Assembly: GCF_001522545.3 (NCBI RefSeq) | Contig: NC_031773.1 | Span: 42,638,786-42,702,785, forward strand | Direction of reading: 5' to 3' | Source: Parus major | Lineage: Eukaryota; Chordata; Aves; Passeriformes; Paridae | Length of the DNA: 64,000 nucleotides | Notes under the pieces: generated by a model | What the model was told of the DNA's origin: nothing | The model's database searches: none | The model's input: only the letters and a program-made list of their open reading frames with translations | Program-made: the position numbers and the translations under genes | Part shown: one piece after another, positions 24,559 to 37,300 of the stretch | Position numbering within the stretch: the first letter of the stretch is position 1 | Layout: the number at the start of each line of letters is the position of its first letter

Positions 24559-25374
24559 CTGGTGGCGGGCGGCAGCTGCCTGTACGAGCTGCGGCCCGAG
24601 CTGCAGCCCCGGCTCCGCGTGGTGCCGGCGGCGGGGCAGGGCTGCGGGGAGCCCCCCGGCATGCGCAGCAACCTGCTGCTGTATTACGAGGAGGCCGGCG
24701 GGGTGGGCGTCCTGCTGACCGGCTGGACCCAGGATGGCGGCGCCTGCCAGGTGTGGGAGCAGCCGTCCTACCGGCAGCGCTTGAACCAAAGCGAGGTGGT
24801 CAGTTGCCTGCCCGACGGCTCCACCGCCGGCGTCGTCTTCCAGCAGGCCGGCGCCTGGTATCTGGCCGTGGCGGCCACCTACTCGACCAGCGCCGACACG
24901 AACCACCTGCACTGCGAGCCCTCGAAGTCGGACAAGGAGACCGTCATCACGGTGCGCAGCATGGTCAACCTCAAGTCCAAGGAGGAGCTGGGCATCATCA
25001 AGCGCAAGGAGGAACCTTTGCACTTTGTTGACGCGCTCCAGTGGGGGGATCACCTCTTCTTTCCCTACTACACGCTGAAGGCCAGGTTGGGCAATAACAC
25101 GGAGCCACCCAGCATGGCTGTCCTGCGCCAGCTGCGCCCTTCAGAGGGTGGCCTTACTTTGCAAGGGCACGTCTATTTGGACTGCGGGTGCAGGAGCCTC
25201 ATTATTTCCTCCAGCCTTGTTCGCCAGGGTGAGCGGGGCTGGTGGGTGGGTGTATTCCGCCACAGCCACAACGCCAAGGCGTGGAACAGCACTGCCGTCT
25301 GCATCTTTGGGATGGAGGAGATGAAGGAGCAAGCCTGTGCATCCACGCACTTCAATATGAATGGGAAGAGCTGT
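24559..25374 (+). CDS. PLXNC1: PLXNC1 exon 1 (visible part): sema domain
   Basis: Residues 1-272 of the visible protein. The frame is set by LVAGGSCLYEL immediately after the gap, which matches the beta-propeller strand FVASGSCL of human plexin C1 as I recall it. LLTGW, DGGACQV, STAGVVF and WYLAVAATY follow. Three N-glycosylation sequons are visible: NQS, NNT and NST. The exon ends at codon phase 0 with donor GTAAGT at 25375. A GTG at 24562 could be mistaken for a start; it is not one, because coding begins inside the gap. The first half is strongly GC-rich and becomes less so toward the 3' end. Confidence 0.95.
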
Positions 25375-28300
25375 GTAAGTCCCGGCATCGTTTGCTAAGC
25401 TTTCATCCTGCACGCCCTTGTTGACACTGTTATTGTTGTGGCTGGTGTCTCTGTGCATGACTCACGGGGTGTCCCTGACCTGGAGGCACATGAACTTAGC
25501 GAGTAACTTCAGAGCCGCATCAGGCTTTGCACATCAGCCCTGGTCAGCTCTAGTGATTTCTCCAGTTCATTCTCTTTCGAAAAAGCTAATCCTTTACCAG
25601 ATTTTGGTATACTTCCCACCTACCTGTTGGGAAAGACTCATCTGAGGGAGCACCTGAGGGCATCCTGGGTCAGACCTGAGTCTTAGGTTTCTCCCTCAGC
25701 GTGTCCTTTTCAGCTTAGGATTAGTCATATTTCATTTTATTTTCCATGCAGCCTAGATAAAGCATCTCCTATCTTATTCTGTGCATTCACATCTCATGTC
25801 ATTCCAGCTACATCAGAAATGAAAAAAAAAGCCCATCAAACTGGCTCTGTGCACTGGGCTGTGTGCACTGTTATCCTTGTCACTCACTAGTTATCTGTGA
25901 TTGCTTGTTATGTGTTAGGTATTTTCCAAGCCTCTCAGGACTGGCCTTGCTTGGGAGGGCTCTCACAGCCACCTCCCCAAATCCTTGTGTGCAGCAGACA
26001 ACAATAGGTGTTATCTCTTTGTTGTTGCAGTGGTTACATTTTCACACAGTGGTGTCCCATGGAGTTCCCCATGTCACCTACACCAGTAACACTCTCTTCA
26101 GCTCCTTCCTCCTCTTCAGGGTGAGCTGAGTGCATGGACAGTGGGATAGGCAAGGCTACTGGCTTTGCTCTGGCCTCAGTAGTAATTACCTAAAAATTAT
26201 ATTCAGGGAGATAAAAATGTCATTCACATGAAGAAGGTGCTTTTGAAAGGCCTATCCATGCTTTTAAGTTAGAAACTTTCCAGAGCTGTGGCTAAAGGAC
26301 CGCTGAAAAGTATCAAGGAGAGCCATAGGGGATCATATAGCAAACCACAAGTCTTTTGCAGTTCCCACACCATCCGGGGTCTTTGCAGATAAACTTCTGA
26401 ATCCTTGAGCTGTTACAATAGGAGTTTCTTTGAAATTCCTTGAAAGAAGTGCTGTCACTCTTTGCCTTTCCAAATCTAGCTCACAGTGGAGTGCAGTGCT
26501 GAGATTTTTCCAAACAGACTACCAGAGGGCACGTGTGATTCAGTCTGCTCATCTCCCTACTAAGCTGTGAGACTATTGCCAGTGTTCGAGGACGTGGTTG
26601 TGAATGAGAACCCCATATGTGGGTGAGACAACTGTGCTGAAGTAAATAGTGAAACTCACTATGGAGCCAGAGCCAATCCTTTGATTTCCAGTGCTAGCTT
26701 ACTGTTTACTGTGTGATTTCTGTGCTCCCACAAGGCAAACCTCCTGAATGAATTTCAAGTCTCATTCTGATCCCAAAATACCTATTCGCTTGTTGGAATT
26801 TTAGTTTGTATTGTTTGTTCCTAATTACTTGTGAAGTTTCTTAGTGAAGGTGCTTTCTGAGCCTACTAAACAAAACAGAAGAAGAAAGTTCCCTGGGGAG
26901 TAGATCCCTTCTAAACACTTTACAAAATCTCATGCAAGAAATTTCAGAAAAACCTCATGGATCTCGTACAGTGACATGATGAAGGTAAGGTGAGGCACAT
27001 ATTTCTGCAGACAGGGCAATTCCCTGTCCCTGTTGCCTCTCAGGGCCTGAATATGAAAAATCAATGATCCCCTTGTTTCATAATTGGTCTAATTCACATC
27101 AGACTCCTGTGACTCCAGTGTTACTTTCATGTCCCAAGAGGCTCATCCCTCCTGGAAATTTAGATCACATTTGGATACAATGTTGAAGAATCTCAACTGT
27201 AACAGTCTTTAAAAGGATTTCTTATTTAGCCTTATGTCCCAAACTATGATGATGTTATTGATTGTAATATTTTGGCATGAGAAGTGCAGTTTACCACTGA
27301 GAGAAAAGTGGTATTTTAATGTTTTATGAGATAGCAGGACGTGTGGGTCCTCTGAAGTAATATGACCTATAACATTACATGGCTAATTAGCTCTCTTTAT
27401 TAAGCTAATTATATGTGCTTATGGTGTATAAACATAGAAATAAATGCATGTAGTTCAGCTTTAATTTTTTTTTATACTACAGAAGGTTAGGCTAGGCTGT
27501 TGCAGAGTAAGTTTGGAGATGACAGGCCCATATGTTGCTTCTTCTGGGTTGTTTTAGACCAGATCCTTCTACCGTCTCTCACCAAAGTATGGGAGTCCCT
27601 GCAATCGTGGAATATGCTGTTCTTGGACTCAGAAACACATGGGCTTCAGAGCTGACAGGAAGGTGGAGTGTGGCACATCCATCAGCGTACAGCTTGCAGC
27701 AGTGTGTGAAACCCTAGCAGTGGCTCTGGCCAGAAGGGAGTTGGAGGGTGCTGTGGGTCTTAGTCTTCTCTGCTGGGTACACTTGAATGCAGGAGCTCAG
27801 GTGTGATGTGATGAGGTATGTGGATCCCAGACACGGACTATCAGCTTATGTAGGAATTGTAAATACAGGGAGTTTTCTCACTGCAGGAATACAATTTATA
27901 GTAAGCATATACATTAAGGAGTAGTGGCAGTTTGTTTTCTTTCTGATCTTGTCATCCTTTAGACTTCTGTTACTGTTCTGTTTACCTTTAGGCAAGACGT
28001 CCTCTTACCCCTCCCCACTCACATTGCATTTCTCAACAGGACACTGCAAGAAGGGCTTAGCCCAGGGTATTTGTGGTCCTGAATTCCCTGTTATGCCATT
28101 GCTAAATGGTGTACTTTGAACTCATTCCTGTAAGGTACTGAGCTTTCTGGCCCTAACTCAGTAAAGCACTTAATGACATATTCAACATTAGGCATATATA
28201 AGTATTTTCATCATCTTCATGCCCATGCATTTAAAGTAAAGCATGTACTTGGGTACTTCACTGGATTGGAACCAAATTGCTCTGCATCCTGTTGGAACTC

Positions 28301-31300
28301 ACTGTAGGTGTGTAATCTCTTTAGCTTCGCTTTGCCTTTTAGGCCAGAGCTCTCATTTGCATTAAGTTTTAATGCTGGATTAGAGTCTGTTATTAGAAAC
28401 GAGTAATTTTTAAGATCCTTGCTTACCAACTTTATCAAAATGTATGTGACTGCTACAAATTCTACAGAATTTCTCCATATGAGAAGTAGGTAAGTCCATT
28501 TTTGTTTTGTGCAGTAGAGTGCACAAAGATTGTCCTACTTGGATGTGTTTGTTCAGGACATTGGCACCACTTGATTCCCAGAGACAGGATCCCTATCTAG
28601 CAAGAGGCAAATGGTATTTTAGATGAAACTACTCTGAACACTTTGCAGTTTTATATTCAGCTTTTCTTTTTATTTGATCCACATGTGTCTTAGTTTTGAA
28701 TATATCTGCTTATATGCACTATCAGGGTGTGTGTGTTATTGGACTCACTAGCATAGCCTACATATACATAAGTGTATTTTCTACACAATTTCCTTAGTTA
28801 GTAAATGGGAATTTGTCAAGTCTCAATTTCTTTTCAGAAACCTGTCTGGGTACTTACAAACACAGGAGGAATGTTGGAATTTGTCACAAACTTGCTGTGG
28901 GAGCTAGTGGACTTTAAGAATGGCTTTTCTTCTGTTGTTTTGTGACAGAGCAGGACCTAAAAGGATCTCAGGTCTCTCACAGACAAGCCAGGATGTTCTG
29001 AGCCAAGTAGATGAGTAGGAAAAGTGTTCCAATTGGAGAACATCAACAGGAGAGAAATGTAGAGTATTGCCTAAGCATGATAATGACAAATCTGGAAATT
29101 GGTTTTGTCATTAAAAAAATTGCGTGGAAAGAAAAGGATTCAGGAAGATTCAAGGATTCACAATTTTTCAGGTAGAAAATCCCCCAAAAATTGTTAGGCA
29201 TATATTTGTAAGAAAGAGAATTGCTGTAGTTTATATTAAGGTGTTTATTCTATTATATGAAAAGGATAAGTAGTTGTGATAGTTACTAAAAAATAAGCCA
29301 TCTTGGTTGGATTTTCCTCTATTATGTAATACAAGTAAAGACTTGTAACAGTCTGATCTTGGAACTTTTTCATTTTTCAGTGGTTGATATATATGAGGGT
29401 TAGTACGTGTCCCTTAATTTATCAAACATAGTTTGGAATCTTAACACAAATCCTAGCTGGTGTAAGCTCTACTGAAATGAGATTTCGAAGTCAACAGAGT
29501 CACATCAGTTTAATTACGGCCTTTAATTTGCAGGAACGACATTTGAATTTGTGTGGTAACTCATTCCAGAGTGATTCATGGTCTTTTATTTAAAGAAAGA
29601 ATTACAGACTTGTAAATATGATTTTGTATCAAAATTGATCCTGTAATTAATTTTATAGTCATAAAGTCAATCTCCTGAGTATTACAGACTGCTAGTGTTG
29701 CATCTGATATTTGATGGGTTTCTAGAGTTAATATTTTTGAAGTGAATATTTCTGTCTTGTTACAATGAGTTTTCAGTTCATCCCTGTTTAGTGTGGGAAG
29801 TAAACCACTGAAGACTTGTCAACTCTCACTCTCCAGGGCTGGGGACTGCACAACCTCTCTGGACAACCTGTTCTGCTTGATTGCCCTCACATTGATGCTT
29901 TTTCACCTACTGTTTACTAGAAACCTGCAGTGTTTCAGTTTGTGTCATTATCTCTTGTTACCTTACATACACTTGGGCTAAGAGCCTGGCTTTGTTTTTT
30001 TGGTCTCTCTGAAATTGTCTCTTCTGTAGACTGAAGCAACCCAGTTTTGGAAAAGACCTGTAAGATCATCCACCACAAAACCGTGTCCCTAAGCACCACA
30101 TCTACAAGTCTTATAAGTACTTTAGGTTGGTCAGGCATGATTTATCCTTGGCAAATTTATGCTGGCATTTCTCAGTCACCATGTTCATCTTCTTGTGACC
30201 AGAAAAGGTTTCAAAGAGGATTTTCTCCATGATTGTCCCAGGGAAAAAAGTGAGACCAACTAATGTGTAGTACCCTGAAAAAAAAATATCTTGTTTTTTC
30301 TTAATATCAGTGCAGTATTTGTCTTTATTCAGTTGGACATTTTACCTGATCTCTACACCTTTTGAAACAGGAGAATAACCTTTCAGCTTCAACAATCTCT
30401 CAGCATCTTCCTACAGATCCCATCTGTCCTCCCTAAAACTTGTAAAAGCTAAGATTTCTTAAGAGATCTCTTGCTTAATCCTCTCCCAGTACTTGTAGTT
30501 CCTCTCCTCCTTGATCTCTGTGTGTACAAAGGACCACAAGATGTTGCTGGTGAAGTCCAGAGCCATCAGCTGTTGGTAAATCTCCTGAGCTATTAGCAGC
30601 TGGTGTGCATTTTATTGTTAATTCTTTTATCATCCATGTGGTAGTGGAAGCTCTTCTTGTTGTCCATACCATACTTTGCCAGTTACAAAACTAGGTGAGC
30701 TTGGATTTTCCAAGCTAATTTCCACCATTCCTGTGTGTCCAGAGATTTCCTCCTTAGTCCTGCTTCCTCCTCATTTGTGATGTTGTTCTGCAGTGTAGTT
30801 CAATCATGACTTCCCTTTTTAGCTAGAGGCCATCTCGTGATGTGTCTGCTTGTTTTCCTGAATTTTGTGCTTGACAGAGATTGTCCTGAAAGACCTGCCA
30901 GCTTATTTGAGCTCTATTTCCCTTCAAAGCTGACTCTCAGGGGATCCCACTGGCCATTTCCCTGAACACACTGAAGCTTCAGCTCTCTGCTCAGATTATC
31001 ACATCTTCAATTCTTCCTTGTTTTTGAGTAGCAGATCCAGAAGAGCATCACTCTTGACTGACCCCAGAGGTTAACATAGCCTGGGGTCTCATCTTATTCA
31101 CTTTGCCCCCAGAGCTTTGTTGACCTGGTCCGTACTAGGCCATGTTTTTGGTGTCCACGTGGAGGTGCAAGAATGAGTAGTGGTCCAAGGAATGGAAAAT
31201 TACTACAGTCTTTCTGCAATAGGTAGGGTCCCCTAAAAAAAGCCCCAGCCTGTTGTAACAACATGACTGTTTAGCAAGTGTGTGCCTTCATCCCTCACGG

Positions 31301-34300
31301 TCACCCACCACTTCCTTTTGCTCTCTGCTAATATGCTGTTCAAGTTGGTTTCAAAGCCTTCCTTGATGGAGTTTGTTCTCCCTCACTGGTTATTAGGACA
31401 CTTTACCACTTCTTGAACTTAGATCTGAGGGCAGAGTAGGACTATTTCTGCTGCTGCAAGAAGTCACAAGTTTCTAGCTTCCCCATCTCAGGAATCTCCA
31501 TCAGCATCTCACTCAACCATTGCCTCTGACTATTCTTCCTCCCTTGCATCATGAGCCTCAGAATTTGCCTCTGCAAGGTCTCACTGAAGACTCTGATTTC
31601 TGGTCATCATTGATTTTTTGCAGGCTGCAGGATGGACAGGCTTGTCCACCTAACACTCCTGGGCAATGCACAAATCAAAAACCTTCCTGGAAATAAAATT
31701 TTGGAGTGGTTCATCTCCTGATCCCTTAGCCCTAATAAAGGCTCACTGCATGCCCCAATATTTGTTACCCTCTGATATAGTAAATACTTATGAAGGTGGC
31801 TAAAGGATGGTGAAGTTAAGAAAGAAGGATGAGGTTCCAAAAGTTCTTTCCCCATAGGAAAAGCATCTATTGTTTCAGTGTTTACTATTGCTATATACTA
31901 TTTAGAAATCCTTGTGTCCTTTCGTATAGCTGCATCTGTTCTTTCACTTGGATGCTCAAACCCTTTACTTTTACGTTTTGGACAGCTTCATATGATGAGT
32001 GCTGCACGAGCTAAAAATGCTGCCCTTTCCTCTGAGGCACACAATGTAAAATAATCAGGAGGAAATCAAGACAGAAGTGTGAATATGGTTGCTACAACTG
32101 GAGTCATATGGAGATACATCTGAAAATGAAGTGCCAAAGAGAAAACTAGTATAAATACCTTCCATATGAATAATCAAACAACTATAGACTGTAGAGAGAC
32201 TACAGAATAAAACAGAGGATGGAACTGAAGAATTAAAAAAGGGGAGGTCTTACAGAGTGGTATTATCTTTCCTTTCGCTTTTCTTGCTTTTGTATGCGCC
32301 TGAAAATGTTACAGGATAGGCAAACAGATGACCATGGAGATGAATAACTCTTCAAGTATAAAGGAAGTTTAGGCTGTAAGTGCATTTTTAAGAATGGATT
32401 TAGCTGTGAAAGGAGCAGCTTGGGAAGGCTCTACAGTGCTGTAACCCCATTAGTCACAGTAGAAAGAGGTAAAAGGTCTTGTTAAAACAATAAATGGGTG
32501 TGGAAAAGGGGAGACAGAGGGGTGAAAGCAGCAGCTGCACCCTGGAGGAAATGGGCAAACTGGAGAAATAGGTTGCAAAAAAGAGAAGGCAATTTTTTTG
32601 TGGCTGTCCACCGTCTAAATTTCCCTTGTTCTTATCTGTATTAGCTCAATGTCGTGTTGACCCTCCCTCTAGCAAGCAGAGGGAGGGGAGGAGACTTCCA
32701 CACTTGTCAGTATTGGTTCTTCAGTCAGATGAGGAGGATGCACTGATATGACACTGGTTATTTTATTAGTATGTGGGTCAAAATAAAATCTGGCAGCAAA
32801 GCTTTTCAGAAACCGGGTGAGTTCTCTTTTCTGTGATCTTGTTGTACAGAGTCTGCAAGGAACCCAGGGTAGTTTGTCTCCTACACTACTACATGGTGCA
32901 CTGCAGAAAAACTTCCTAATTTTGGTAGAAATGAAAGTGTGGAAGTTCCACTCAGTGACCCGAGTGAAGACTCATTGCGTGCAGTAGTTCTGGAGTTTTG
33001 TTACCTTCTGATCTATAAATAAAGTGAGTTAACTTTTTCCACCTTAAAATGCTTGCAATCACACCCTGCCTCACTTCCCTATCTAACACAGACCTCCAGG
33101 GCACTGGATTCTCATGGCCAAATGAGTTTTACTGAAGTTCTGTACAAGTGCATGACAGTTCCTTGTGTCTTCCTGCTGCATGAAAAAAGAAATAGCGACT
33201 TTAAATATGAAAGTTAATCAAGTCTTCTTTTATTCTAAGTGGCTGTTCTTTCAAGCTAATTAAAATGATTCAGATGACTGAAGAACATTTTAATTGACTT
33301 AGGATTGCAGTTCAGGAAAAAAAAATATTTCTACTGGAAAGACTTTTGGGGGTTAAGCCAGCATCATAGCATGCAAGAGAGTTTAATTCAGCCATTACTG
33401 TGTTAGGGATTTGCTTCATAAGTTTAAGAAATGCCTTCACCTTTCTTCTAAATGTCAGTTTTGATGGTCCATTCCACGCTTTGTTTTGTGCATTAAAGTG
33501 AAATAGGCTCTTGCACTCAGAGGGTTCCTGTAGGGTTAGGAATCCATCCTTGAGGTTGAAATTCTGGATTTTGTAAGCTAACCTACAGGGCTTGTTCTTG
33601 GTCTTACCTGAGCTCTGAGGTCTCCTACCTCTCCATGCCTGCCACTCCTTTGTGCCTGCACTGGTGTATGTGCAGCCACGTGTTCATGTGATGAGGAGCA
33701 TGACTCAAACAAAGATGTAGGTAGGTAGATTTACAGAGCATTTTCTAGGCACATCTTGCTTTAAGTAAGCTGACTGGAAAGCATTTTACAGAGAGGGTGA
33801 AGTAAAGGTTGGCTGGGGTTGGACCCCTTTGGAGAGCAGGTGGGATCACACCTTTGGCAATGTCTACCACAGAGATTGACTTGGAGCAATTAGAGGACTT
33901 CAAACCTGAGTTGCTGCTTACTAAGGAGACACATGGGCTTCTACGGAGATCCCCTGGTAAATGGTCCTATTCTCACACATATAGATTTCCTTTCAACACT
34001 CAGTCATCTACAATCAGAGTTATTTGGCTTGGTTTTTCATTCCACAAGATACAGGGATTTCCTGCATGATGGTTTTTTTTGTGAGCTGCTTACATATGTT
34101 TGCTACTTAATTTCCTCCAGGTGGGATGGAGAATTGAGGGTAACGTGTTGTTTTTAAAGCTTACACTGCTGCATTTATGTTCCCCATGACATGAGCTTTA
34201 TATTGCTTTATCTCATTTTTATGTTTATGTAATACACAAGTCTGTACTTCCTCTGCTGTCAAGGAAGATGAAGGTTTGCATTTTTATACACACAGACACA

Positions 34301-37300
34301 GTTTGTTTGAAGTGTCTACTTTCTCCAGAATATTTACATTCCTTTGAAAGTGGTTGCTGAGTGTATCTAGCCTTCAGGTGATAGCAAAACATGGATTCAT
34401 TGAGAAAAACTGGAAATTCAGAATAACCCCAGGACTTGTGTCCCAAAAAAGAGAAAACCTATCGCAAAGTAACTTACTGCTGCTATGCTGAGTATGCATT
34501 CCACTGAAGTCAGTGATTTAACTGCAGCAGATATAATATTTGTTACAGATATGACCAGTTGTCATATATGAAAAACTAGTTCCGTGTGTATTTTCCAATA
34601 ATGTGTTGCTCTGAAACTGTGCCAGAATTGAAATGCTACTTAAAGTCTTGTCTAAAGTTGGGTTCTCTGAGAATCTTTACAATGATTCTTATTTTCCTCA
34701 AAGTTTTGGAGTATAGGTGAGTGATTTTTTAATATGTTTTTCTTATCTGATTTTTTTTTTTTTCTTATCTTATCTGATTTTTAGGAGGCACGATCAATCA
34801 AGAAATTACCTACCTTGATTCACTCTGGATTAGTGGCTGTTTATGGCACAGTTGTTTTGAATCGTATAGTTCTCTTTTTGGGAACAGATGATGGACAGTT
34901 ACTGAAGGTAAGCTGAGTGTGGCAGTTCTTCCCTTCTCCACCAGCTGCTGCTGTGTTCAAGTGGGCAAATATTTCCTGGTTTATTCAGTGTATTATAAAC
35001 AAATATGATCCCCTGAATCTCTGTTTTTTTGTTTGTGAAATAACTACTGTATGGTCTTTTGGAGAGCAAGATAACTTTCAAAAGCAGTTATGTACTCTGC
35101 TAAAATTCAAGTAAACATTTAATTAAAACACTAAATGCCCACAGTATTAATTTACAGACAGAGGAGTTCTCAGTTATTTTACCTTGTTTCCCTCCTTGCT
35201 TTGATTTTTCGGTAGAAATATTAAATATTGTAAAATTTTGGAAGTGTGTTTGTTTGTGTGTTTGTTTGCCTGTGTGATATGAAAATCTGTCCATTAGAGA
35301 GAAAAGTCAAGATTCATTTTACCTTAGCTTCTGAACAGTTGACCTACGCTAACTTAAATCCATTGCTTGAAAGTCATCTTACCTCATTATCGAACATTTC
35401 AACCATCCAGTCAAATGTCTTTTATGCTTGAATTTTTTCAGGGTTTTGCAAGAATGTGCATATCCTGTCTACACTGCAAAGGATGACTTTCACTCTTTGT
35501 CTTTATTAAGCAGACATTTGGAGAGAAATAGAGTAGAGACCTTGAAAAGCTTTGTCCATTTGATTTCATTTTGGTTTTGATAATGAAAAATGAACTTCAA
35601 GTCTTCCATGTCTGCTTAACACAGTGGAGACAGTGAACCCATCTCCCTTCTTTAGCCATGAAAAACAAATGCTGGTGTGCTTACTGACTTGCAAAATTAA
35701 GTTTCTGGGGTCTCTAGTTCCCTTGAATTCTGTGCGAAGGGTGGTGGAAAACAGTAGAGTTGGTCAAGGTAAGAAAAAGAAATATCATCGCAGTTGTATA
35801 TTTAGAGAAGCCACAAAGAAATTTATATAAGTTCCTTTTTACTTTATGGGTGTCTGAATGTTAGTTTGTTTTTTGAAGGCTAATACTTTCTTCTCCATTG
35901 AAAGAAGTAAAAAGTTGTGATTTTGGGATATAGGCATTTCTTCCACATTCAGTTTCTGAATCAATCAGTAACAGACTTGGTGGAAGGCATGTTTCATATG
36001 CTAAACCAGTGCCAAATTCAGTGCTAAATGTGTCTGGCATGGATTTTGTTGAAATTCTGTTCCTATGGTCTTTTCCTTCATTCTTCTCCAGTGTGAGAAC
36101 CAGTGCAGTAGGTGAATTGAATGATAGCACGGTAATTCACCTCAGAAGCTTTGATGTAACTGAAATTAGACTTTTGTTTAACATGTTGACTGATAATAAA
36201 AGAGCACGGGAATAATTTAATTACACATGTTTTAGGCTATTCTTAATGAAGATATGAAATCTAATTGCCCAGAAGTTTTATATGAAATTGAGGAAGAAAC
36301 TTCCATTTTCCCCAAACTGCGACTTGATCCAGTGAATAACAATTACATCTATCTGTCCTCTGCCAATAAGGTAAGTACAATACTTAATAAAATAATAAAT
36401 TCATATAAATTACTGCTTTAAGGATTTCTGCCACTTTATAAGTGAAGCATTGGTTTGTCTCAGTTAGACTTCTAATATGCAACCTGCAATAACCAACTTT
36501 ACATCTAATATCTGGTTATGTTGTCTAAGTTTGGGCTGCACTCCTGCAGAACTTGGAAGAGCTTTTGCTGTCATGGTGCTGCCCAGTGTTGCTATGATCC
36601 AGTAATGCCCTTAATTCCATGCTTATTTTGTGCCATTCTGCCAAGAGGGTGTTTGTTTCTGTTTTTCCTGGAGGCAGGAAAATGCAAATCATGCAGAGTC
36701 AAGCTTAGAGACAGCAAAAAAAAACCTTGTACACTCTGTAGGCAGAGCAATCCAGATGTTGGTAGGTCAGGGTTTGCCAGTCAATTAAGGAGTTTATAAA
36801 GTGGAGAAATCTCTTAATTTGAAAGATGGCTTTGAAGCCTTAATTCTGATGAAATCAGTAATAAAGCTGTAATCAGTGACAAAATTCCCATTGTCTTCAG
36901 TCAGGCATAGACTTCAAAAGAATAAAGCAAAAGGACAAGTGAGCAATGTGTGTGCATAGTGAGGCCAAGGAGTTCAGCAGTGGCTGAGAGCCGCTGCACG
37001 TGAGCAAATGTGTTGGAGCTGCACGTCAAGCAGTGAGCAGCTCCCAGGAGCTGGTGCAGTTGTTTAGCACATCTTGCAGCAGGGCTACTGAGCAGCAATC
37101 AGAAAATCCCTTTGTCTCGCCAGCAGTGGGAAAGATGGCATTGAAAGCTTAAGGGCTTGCTGTCCATCTTAGCTGAACAGGATTTCACCCAGCACTTAAT
37201 TACCATCACTTACAATAAAATCACTTTTCTGGCAGTGAACATAGTGTTTTAGCCTGCTGTTACAGAGCAGGGGTAAATTGGTAGGAGAACCCCTGACTGA

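Larger units (their letters stand above)
25375..34784 (+). other. PLXNC1: PLXNC1 intron 1 (9.4 kb)
   Basis: A GTAAGT donor and a T-rich acceptor ending TTTTTAG bound this intron. It contains the large minus-strand CR1 region at 29.8-31.9 kb. Outside that I recognise no exon or element. Phase-0 joining of SC to EAR reproduces the expected sema sequence with a plausible loop length, so no intervening coding exon is required. Confidence 0.8.

Noticed and set aside
24562..24564. GTG as a translation start of PLXNC1
   Set aside because: It lies in the middle of a conserved sema strand (LVAGGSC) directly after the gap. Vertebrate plexins start with a signal peptide, which would be in the gap.
23688..25031. 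Long plus-strand open frame running through the gap
   Set aside because: Its frame after the gap (rich in Ala, Arg and Gly) differs from the true PLXNC1 frame. It stays open only because N codons and GC-rich DNA contain no stops.
23754..25053. Two antisense open frames across the gap and exon 1
   Set aside because: They are GC-rich shadows of exon 1 and of the N run, with no domain signature.
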